A stretch of DNA of 46,281 bases from Endomicrobiia bacterium (GTDB taxonomy: Bacteria; Elusimicrobiota; Endomicrobiia; Endomicrobiales; Endomicrobiaceae): assembly GCA_009776745.1 (NCBI GenBank), contig WRNH01000006.1:1-46281 (forward strand). The letters are read 5' to 3'. Both the position numbers and the translations under genes were made by a program. The notes under the pieces were generated by a model. It was given only the letters and a program-made list of their open reading frames with translations, was not told the DNA's origin and did no database searches. Shown here piece after piece: positions 39,620 through 46,281 of the stretch. How positions within the stretch are numbered: the first letter of the stretch is position 1; the number at the start of each line of letters is the position of its first letter.

Positions 39620-42600
39620 ATGCAATCAAAGAATCAAAATTTTGTCTCGTCTGGTTTGCCGGATGTTTCGGCGTATTGTACTTCGGGGGATGATTATTTC
39701 AGTTCGTCCGAATACGTTTCTTCGTCGTTTAGTTCTGCTGTGCGGGCGCCTTTTGTCAATCAGATAGTTGCGGGCGGGAAAAAGATAGTTCTTACTGCGG
39801 CGCTGGCGGGGATGTTAAATACAAATCTTGTTCAGCCGGCGCAGGCACAGTTTACTTCATATGTAAGCAGCGGAGTTACGGTAACCGGACAAACCGTATC
39901 GGGCGGAACCCAGCATGTTTTATCTACCGGACGCGCAAGCAGCGGAATTCTTATAAGCGGCGGAACACAAATTCTTTCAAACAACGGCTATACGGTAGAC
40001 ACAAGTATTTACAACGGCGGCACGCAAAATGTAAGCAGCGGCTATGCGTCAAGGACGAGTATTTTCAGCGGCGGAACGCAAATTGTTTCAAGCGGAGGAG
40101 CTACAGTTTCTTCATTCATTTATAACGGCGGCACGGTAAATATTTTAAACAGCGGATCTGCGTGGATTGGAACTATGTATGGCGGCACGCAAAACATTTC
40201 AAGCGGCGGGCTAGCCAGCAGTATTCATATTAGCGACGGCGTTCAAAATGTATCTTCCGGAGGAACTGCCGTATCCACAGTCTTAAGCGGCGGTACGCAA
40301 AATGTTTTAAACGGCGGAAGCGCTTCCAATATTCATATTAGCGGCGGCGTTCAAAATGTATTTAGCGGCGGAAATATATACAGCATATTTTTTTATAGCG
40401 GCGGTACGCAAAATGTTTTTGCAAACTCCGTAATATTTATGAATATTTTAAACGGCGCCACGCAAAATGTCTCAAGCGGCGGCGTAGTTTTCAGAACAGC
40501 CGTCAGCGGCGGCACGCAAAATGTTTTTAACGGCGGAAAGGCGGACTCTTCATATATTAATGCCGGCGGCACGCAAAATATTTCAACCGGCGGTATTGCA
40601 TCCGACACGACAGTTGGTAGCGGCGGGACAATTTCAGGTTTTGGAGGGATTGTTGCGGGAAGCACGACAATCAACAATGCGGGTTTAATTGCCGGCGCGA
40701 TCGTAAGCGGCGGTTCGCTTTTTATAAATTCCGGAGGTTCCGCAAGAAATGTTACAATTTCAAGCGGCGGTTCTATGCAGGTTTCTGCAGGGGCGAATGT
40801 GTCGTCTGCGACGGTTTCAGCAGGCGGAATTCAAAATATTTTAACCAATGCTGCGGCAGCTTCAACGGCTATCAGCGGAAATGCGTTTGTTGCCGGCGTT
40901 CAAAATATCGCAGCCGGCGGCACGGCGCTGAATGCAAGGATATATGAGGGCGGCGTTCAAAATATTGCAGCCGGCGCTACGGCAGTTTCAGCGTTTATCA
41001 GCGGCAGCAGCAACAGTATGGCGCTGGGTAATTATGGCGTTCAAAATATTTTGTCCGGCGGCACGGCATTGAATACTGAAATTTCCGTTAACGGCATTCA
41101 AAATATTTCAAGCGGCGCTGTTGCGTCCAATACGACAGTTAACAGCGGCGGAGCGGTTTCGGGTTTTGGCGGGATTGTTACGGGAAGCACGACAGTCAAT
41201 AGCAGAGGTTTAATTATCAGCGCGATTGTAAGCGGCGGTTCGCTTTTGATGAATATCGGCGGTTCCGCGAGAAATGTTACGATTTCAAACGGCGGTTCTA
41301 TGCAGGTTTCGGCAGGGGCGAATGTATCGTCTACAACGATTGCCGCCGGCGGAATTCAAAATATTTTGACAGGAGGAGATGCAAATTCAACGTTCCTTAT
41401 CGGCGGGACGCAAAATGTATCGGGCGGCACTGCGGTCTCTACGCTTATTAGCAGCGGAATGCAAAATATTTTTAACAATGGCTGGGCATGGTATACGTCT
41501 ATTTATAGCGGCGGAACGCAAAATGTTTCCGCCGGCGGTATTGCGGTTGCCGCACATATTTCAAACGGCGGCACACAAAATATTTCCGGCTCCGCATACA
41601 CTACGTATATTTCAAGCGGCGGAAAACAAAATGTTTTAAGCGGCGGCACGGCATATTCTGCATTTATTAATGACGGCGGAACCCAAAATGTATCGGGCGG
41701 CGGATTGGCAGATTCTATATTTATTAACGGCGGCACGCAAAATGTTTTAAACGGCGGGTTGGCAAATTCGATAAGTATTGAAAGCGGCATGCAAAACATA
41801 TCAAACGGCGGCAGTGCGTTAAACACAAGCATATACGGCGGCATTCAGAACGTTTTAGCAGGCGCGATTGCGAATTCAACTTTTGTTAACGGTGGGGAAA
41901 TGAATATATCGTCCGGAGCAAACGCAAGCGATGCAGCGGTCAGCGGCAGCGGAACAATCAATATTATTGACGGCGCTTTTGTTTCCGGCATTGTTGACGT
42001 TAATGCGGGCGGAATTTTAAACGGCAAAATAAGCGCGGCTTTAAATAATTTGAATATATCCGGCGGGAGTTGGATTAATACGAAAGACAGCGAAGTTAAA
42101 AATTTAGTTTTTGACGGCGGAAGGATAGATATGCGAAGCGGCTCAGCGCCGGGAAATGTTTTGACGATACAAAATTTGTCGGCGTCAAATAATCCCGTGA
42201 TAGCAATGAACGCGGAATTGGGGGATGAAACATCCCCTGCGGATTTGGTAAAAGTTACTGGCACGCATACGGGAAATACTTTATTGCAAGTATATAATAC
42301 CGGCGGAAAAGGCTACGGAACGGCAGGAAGCGGCATACAGGTAGTAGACGCAAGCGGAGCAGCCGGCGACGGAACATTTGCATTGCTTGGCGGCAAAGTT
42401 GACGCCGGAGCGTATAATTACATTTTGGAACAAATGCCGGATTTGAATTATTATCTTGTGACGTATAAAGAGTTAAGCGATTTTTCTAAAACAATGCTAA
42501 ACGCGCCGCTGATAAATGTCTTTGCGGCACGCAGCGCAATGACAAATATGGAAAGCAGGCTCGGCGATTTAAGAGCATTCGGATATGAACAGAACAAGCA

Positions 42601-43405
42601 AGGCTTGTGGATGAGAGCATACGGCAAAAGCGCGACAGTAAAAGATTTAGCTGAAACCGACATTACATTGTTTGCATTGGAAGCGGGTTATGACAGACTG
42701 TTTAATATTTTCGGAAATAAGTTATACGCCGGAATAACGGCAGGATACATGAGTGTAAACGATATAAAAACAAAGATAAACGAAGGATCAAAAGGAACGG
42801 GCTCAATACCGAGTTTCGGATTATACGCGTCTTTAATCGGGCAGAACGATTTTTTTGCGGATTTAACGGTAAAAGAAATAATGTCGAATTTAGAGATGAC
42901 AAATTACGATGCAGGCGGAACGGAACTAAACTTTGAGCCGAAACGCAATATATTGGCATTAACGCTTGAAGGCGGAAAACTGTTTAAAAAAGAACTACAA
43001 GGCAGCTATTTAAGAGTAGAGCCAAAAGCCGGAATACTATTTATGAACGCAGGAAGCGGCAGTGCAAAAGTGGAAAACGGCATAGGTAATTTAGAGTATG
43101 ACGGCACAAACTATTTAACGGCAAAAGCCGGAATAATATTAGGATTCGTGAAGATGGCAGACGGAAAAGCCATAATAGAACCGTTAATAGAGCTCGCATA
43201 TTTGCAAGAGTTGTTAGGCAAAGGCAAAATAAGATATGACGGATTAGAACACGAAAGCGACACTTCCGGAGGCAGCGTAGAAATCGGAGCAGGACTAAAC
43301 GCAAAACTAAGCGACAAAATAAGATTGTACGGACAGATAAGTTATGAGTCTGGAGAAAAGATAAAAGCTGCAGGGGTGAATGTGGGGGCGCAGTACAGCT
43401 TTTAA
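39620..43405 (+). CDS. AIDA-type autotransporter adhesin 1
   Basis: 1,261 residues. The ATG at 39620 follows GGGGG and matches the start of the paralogue at 43604. An unusually long N-terminal region (about 77 residues: polar start, then GGKKIVLTAALAGMLNTNLV, cleavage near AQA-Q) forms an extended signal peptide. The passenger (about 80-790) is built from roughly 28 strand-loop-strand repeats of about 19 residues with GGTQNVSSGG cores, the AIDA-I/TibA type that is often heptosylated. No heptosyltransferase is seen nearby. A 75-residue block (SGFGGIV...GGIQNILT) occurs twice. A junction region and an autotransporter barrel (about 960-1261) end in GVNVGAQYSF. It is a surface adhesin by family; the target is unknown. 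Confidence 0.92.
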   Translation: MQSKNQNFVSSGLPDVSAYCTSGDDYFSSSEYVSSSFSSAVRAPFVNQIVAGGKKIVLTAALAGMLNTNLVQPAQAQFTSYVSSGVTVTGQTVSGGTQHVLSTGRASSGILISGGTQILSNNGYTVDTSIYNGGTQNVSSGYASRTSIFSGGTQIVSSGGATVSSFIYNGGTVNILNSGSAWIGTMYGGTQNISSGGLASSIHISDGVQNVSSGGTAVSTVLSGGTQNVLNGGSASNIHISGGVQNVFSGGNIYSIFFYSGGTQNVFANSVIFMNILNGATQNVSSGGVVFRTAVSGGTQNVFNGGKADSSYINAGGTQNISTGGIASDTTVGSGGTISGFGGIVAGSTTINNAGLIAGAIVSGGSLFINSGGSARNVTISSGGSMQVSAGANVSSATVSAGGIQNILTNAAAASTAISGNAFVAGVQNIAAGGTALNARIYEGGVQNIAAGATAVSAFISGSSNSMALGNYGVQNILSGGTALNTEISVNGIQNISSGAVASNTTVNSGGAVSGFGGIVTGSTTVNSRGLIISAIVSGGSLLMNIGGSARNVTISNGGSMQVSAGANVSSTTIAAGGIQNILTGGDANSTFLIGGTQNVSGGTAVSTLISSGMQNIFNNGWAWYTSIYSGGTQNVSAGGIAVAAHISNGGTQNISGSAYTTYISSGGKQNVLSGGTAYSAFINDGGTQNVSGGGLADSIFINGGTQNVLNGGLANSISIESGMQNISNGGSALNTSIYGGIQNVLAGAIANSTFVNGGEMNISSGANASDAAVSGSGTINIIDGAFVSGIVDVNAGGILNGKISAALNNLNISGGSWINTKDSEVKNLVFDGGRIDMRSGSAPGNVLTIQNLSASNNPVIAMNAELGDETSPADLVKVTGTHTGNTLLQVYNTGGKGYGTAGSGIQVVDASGAAGDGTFALLGGKVDAGAYNYILEQMPDLNYYLVTYKELSDFSKTMLNAPLINVFAARSAMTNMESRLGDLRAFGYEQNKQGLWMRAYGKSATVKDLAETDITLFALEAGYDRLFNIFGNKLYAGITAGYMSVNDIKTKINEGSKGTGSIPSFGLYASLIGQNDFFADLTVKEIMSNLEMTNYDAGGTELNFEPKRNILALTLEGGKLFKKELQGSYLRVEPKAGILFMNAGSGSAKVENGIGNLEYDGTNYLTAKAGIILGFVKMADGKAIIEPLIELAYLQELLGKGKIRYDGLEHESDTSGGSVEIGAGLNAKLSDKIRLYGQISYESGEKIKAAGVNVGAQYSF

Positions 43406-43600
43406 CTACAGAGTGAAAAGTGAAGAGTGGAGAGTGAAGATACGGAAAAGGCGATAACGGCGGCAGCTCAGAAGTTTAGAAAGGCTGTGGGCATTTTGTC
43501 TTTGCCGTTACCGAGCTGCCGAACTTCTGAGCTTCTGCCGTTATTGCCGTTGATTCGTAATTCGTAATTTGTAATCCGTAATTGCCGTTAAAACGGGGGT
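43406..43600. repeat. Composite 7-bp-unit spacer between the two AIDA-type genes
   Basis: Starts with AGTGAAA/AGTGAAG/AGTGGAG units, then an inverted repeat GGCAGCTCAGAAGTTTAG and its complement in the form of CTGAGCT/TCTGCCG units, then TTCGTAA, TTCGTAA, TTTGTAA and TCCGTAA units in perfect 7-base register, ending TTGCCGTTAAAACGGGGG. At least three different 7-bp families are joined in one spacer. Confidence 0.8.
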
Positions 43601-43603
43601 TTT

Positions 43604-46135
43604 ATGCAATCAAAGAATCAAAATTTTGTATCGGGTTTGTCGTCAGTTTTGCCGGCGGCTGTTTCGGCGTGTTGTACTTCGGGGGATGATTATTTCAGTT
43701 CTTCCGAATACGTTTCATCGTCGTTTAGTTCTGCGGTGCGGGCGCCTTTTGTTAATCAGATAGTTGCGGGCGGGAAAAAGATAGTTCTTACTGCGGCACT
43801 GGCGGGTATGTTGAATACCAATCTTGTTCAGCCTGCGCTTGGGCAGTTTTCTGGAACTGTAAGTAGCGGAGTGACGGTAACCGGCCAAATTGTAACGTCC
43901 GGGACACAGAATATTCTATACGGTGGGACTGCAGTGAACGGGATTATTAGAACATTAGGCGTACAAAATGTCTCCGGTTTAGCTTCAAACACAGCAATAA
44001 GCAGCGGTGGTGTGCAATATGTTGCAAACGGCGGCATAGCTTCATCTACAACTATAAACGCCTACGGCAGTCAGGTTATATACAACGGCGGCATAGCTTC
44101 AAACACGACGGTAAATAGCCGCGGCAGCCAAGTTGTCAACGCCGGCGGCAGCGCGATGGGAGGGTCTTTATCCGGCACTTCTGCCGTGCAAATTGTTAAT
44201 GGCAGCGCATCAGGTATAACTGTAAACAATGGCGGCGCACAGGATGTATCAAGCGGAGGCTTAACCTTAAACACGATTGTAAACAGCTATGGCTATCAAT
44301 ATGTTTCTTATCGTGGCATAGCTTCAGATACAATATTAAACGTCAGCGCCAGTCAGGCTGTTGCAAGCGGCGGCAGTGCAATGGGAACGATTGTTCATTC
44401 CAGAGGCATGCAAGTTGTTTATGGTGGCGGTTATGCATCAGGTGCTGTCCTAAACGCCGGCGGAAGTCAGCGTGTTAATGGCGGCAGCGCTTTTGGAACA
44501 ATTATAAACGGAGGGACTCAAGATGTTTATTCCGGCGGCATAGTCACAAGCACAGTCATAAACAGCGGCGGTTACCAAGCTGTTTCATACGGCTGTATAG
44601 CTTCAAATACAATCGTAAACAGCGGTGGATATCAGGTTGTTCAAGCTTCGGCGGTAAATACAATAATCAGCGGAGGTACTCAAACCGTTTACTGGGGCGC
44701 AACGGTAAATTCAACATTTCTCATCAACGGGACAATGAGTGTAGCAGGAGGGTCAAACGTAACCGGAATAACGGCTAACGGTGGAACAATAAGCGCTTTA
44801 AGTAATGGAGTTTTTCTTTCAAATGTAGTTTTAAACGGCACAACAGTAGATATGCGCGGCTCTTCGGCCGGAAACGTTTTGACAATACAAGATTTGGGCG
44901 CGTTTAATAATCCCGTAGTAAGAATGAACGTGGAGTTAGGGGACGAAACGTCCCCGTCGGATTTGTTAAAAGTTACGGGCGTGTATGACGGAAACGCTTT
45001 ACTGCAAGTGAGCAATACGGGCTCCGGCGGAGTTGTTGCGGGCGGCAGCGGCATAAAAGTAGTTGACCTAAGCGAAGCGACCGGCAACGGAACATTTGCA
45101 TTGCCCGGAGGTAAAATTGATACCGGAGCATATAATTACTTTTTAGAGCAAAACGAGTCGGATTCGAATTATTATCTTGTAACTTTTATGGGCGCGATGA
45201 ATTTTACCAACGTTTATAAAACAATGCTAAACGCTCCTCTGATAAACGTGTTTACCGCGCGCAGCGCAATGACATCATTGGAAGGCAGGTTAGGCGATTT
45301 AAGAACTTTCGGCTATGAGCAGAATAAAAACGGTTTGTGGGTAAGAACTTACGGCAAAAACGCGACAGTAGGAGATTTTGCGGAAACGGATGTTACGCTG
45401 TTTGGTTTGGAAGCCGGCTATGACGGGCTGTTTAACTTTTTAGGACATAAGTTATATGCGGGGTTAAACATAGGATATGCTAATGTGGGAGAAATCCAAA
45501 CAAAAATAAACAAAAATTCAACAGGAACAGGCTCCCAGCCGAGTTTCGGTTTGTATGCGTCATTAGTAGGAAACAATGATTATTTTGCCGATTTAGCGAT
45601 AAAAGAAATAATATCAAACTTGGAAATGACAAATTATGCCTCAGACGGAACGGAAATGAATTATGAACCCAAACGAAATATATTAGCATTAACGCTGGAA
45701 GGCGGAAAACAGTTTAAAAAAGAACTGCAAGCCAGCTATGTGAGAATAGAACCCAAAGCCGGAATACTATTTATGAGCACTGAAAGCGGCAACGTAAAAG
45801 TGAAAAATGGAGATAGCGATTTAGAGTATGACGGCGTAAACTATTTAACCGCAAAAGCGGGAATAATAGTAGGCCTAGTGAAAACAGCAGACGGAAAAGC
45901 AAAAATAGAGCCGTTAATAGAGTTAGCATATTTGCAAGAACTGTTAGGCAAAGGCAAAGTAAGATATAACGGCGTAGAACGCGAAAGCGACATGTCCGGC
46001 GGCAGCGTGGAAATCGGAGCAGGACTGAACGCAAAACTGAGCGACAAAATAAGACTGTACGGACAGATAAACTATGAGTCCGGAGAAAAGATAAAAGCGA
46101 CAGGGGTGAATGTGGGAGCGCAGTACAGCTTTTAA
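43604..46135 (+). CDS. AIDA-type autotransporter adhesin 2
   Basis: 843 residues, paralogue of the preceding gene. The first 82 residues (MQSKNQNFVSG... to LVQPALGQF) and the whole barrel (about 555-843, ending GVNVGAQYSF) are very similar to adhesin 1. The passenger between is shorter and its repeats differ: STTINAYGSQVIYNGGIAS-type units with SQV/YQVV and QDV cores replace the TQN units. GGGGG precedes the ATG and the same 15 bases follow both stop codons. The pair suggests duplication followed by passenger replacement, with conserved export and anchor parts. Confidence 0.92.
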   Translation: MQSKNQNFVSGLSSVLPAAVSACCTSGDDYFSSSEYVSSSFSSAVRAPFVNQIVAGGKKIVLTAALAGMLNTNLVQPALGQFSGTVSSGVTVTGQIVTSGTQNILYGGTAVNGIIRTLGVQNVSGLASNTAISSGGVQYVANGGIASSTTINAYGSQVIYNGGIASNTTVNSRGSQVVNAGGSAMGGSLSGTSAVQIVNGSASGITVNNGGAQDVSSGGLTLNTIVNSYGYQYVSYRGIASDTILNVSASQAVASGGSAMGTIVHSRGMQVVYGGGYASGAVLNAGGSQRVNGGSAFGTIINGGTQDVYSGGIVTSTVINSGGYQAVSYGCIASNTIVNSGGYQVVQASAVNTIISGGTQTVYWGATVNSTFLINGTMSVAGGSNVTGITANGGTISALSNGVFLSNVVLNGTTVDMRGSSAGNVLTIQDLGAFNNPVVRMNVELGDETSPSDLLKVTGVYDGNALLQVSNTGSGGVVAGGSGIKVVDLSEATGNGTFALPGGKIDTGAYNYFLEQNESDSNYYLVTFMGAMNFTNVYKTMLNAPLINVFTARSAMTSLEGRLGDLRTFGYEQNKNGLWVRTYGKNATVGDFAETDVTLFGLEAGYDGLFNFLGHKLYAGLNIGYANVGEIQTKINKNSTGTGSQPSFGLYASLVGNNDYFADLAIKEIISNLEMTNYASDGTEMNYEPKRNILALTLEGGKQFKKELQASYVRIEPKAGILFMSTESGNVKVKNGDSDLEYDGVNYLTAKAGIIVGLVKTADGKAKIEPLIELAYLQELLGKGKVRYNGVERESDMSGGSVEIGAGLNAKLSDKIRLYGQINYESGEKIKATGVNVGAQYSF

Positions 46136-46281
46136 CTACAGAGTGAAAAGGCAATGATGTGTCCCTGCGGGACATGATGTGCACTGCGTGCATGATGTTT
46201 CCTTGCGGAAATGATGTGTATCCTTCGGATACATTAACGACAGGGACACATTACATCATTTTGCCGAAAGGCAATACATCA
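46136..46281. repeat. ATGATG/CATCAT mini-hairpin array, second locus (truncated by window end)
   Basis: After CTACAGAGTGAAAAG the same array as at 1-340 begins. Several hairpins are identical (TGTCCC-TGC-GGGACA, TGCAC-TGC-GTGCA). Two differ: TTTCC-TTGC-GGAAA replaces TTTCC-TTT-GGAAA, and GTATCC-TTC-GGATAC replaces GTGTAC-TAC-GTACAC, with both arms changed together. Confidence 0.85.

Overview
Organism. Everything here is read from the sequence by eye; no searches were run. The window looks like chromosome of an anaerobic, fermentative, diderm bacterium of about 40% GC. My best guess is an Elusimicrobiota (Endomicrobium-like) or closely related lineage. The reasons are a four-subunit pyruvate:ferredoxin oxidoreductase, a ferrous-iron uptake locus, many outer-membrane beta-barrels, several autotransporters, and one secreted protein of 4,353 residues. 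The taxonomy is inference.

Layout. Positions 1-350 are an array of tiny hairpins leading into a four-helix-bundle protein gene. A decayed stretch (about 700-1290) holds the tail of an autotransporter. Next come a secreted DUF4412-like protein and a GT-C-type membrane glycosyltransferase. From 3.6 to 7.8 kb is an iron module: a DtxR/MntR-type repressor with its own promoter and operator-like palindrome, feoA, feoB and a small Cys-rich FeoB-associated protein. A porin follows (7.8-9.0 kb). On the minus strand, 9.1-22.2 kb is one giant gene, preceded by a small two-TM protein. From 23.0 to 31.9 kb are a DUF3795 protein, a tRNA-Ala locus broken by palindromic insertions, dnaX, a secreted protein, recR, and porC-porD-porA-porB. 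From 32.0 to 46.1 kb is a cell-surface block: a small barrel, a Pmp-like autotransporter fused to two OmpA domains, an acyl-ACP thioesterase (minus strand), a Cu/Zn superoxide dismutase and two paralogous AIDA-type autotransporters. The window ends in the same tiny-hairpin array it began with.

What stands out. Nearly every spacer is filled by small repeats. One class consists of 7-bp units arranged as long inverted repeats that end in TGCCGTTAA just before the ribosome binding site. A second class is chains of stem-triloop-stem mini-hairpins whose stems change between copies but still pair. Others are a four-copy MITE-like family with CTCTAAAAACC ends, REP-like palindromes (one inserted in frame inside feoB), a covarying element that has broken tRNA-Ala copies, and a 309-bp element with terminal inverted repeats. 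Together they suggest an active, poorly described system of intergenic palindrome spread. The second main object is the giant protein. It has a ChaN/EreA-like N-terminus, three HExxH zinc-peptidase-like motifs, three degenerate GHKL ATPase-like modules, and a possible ADP-ribosyltransferase-like segment.
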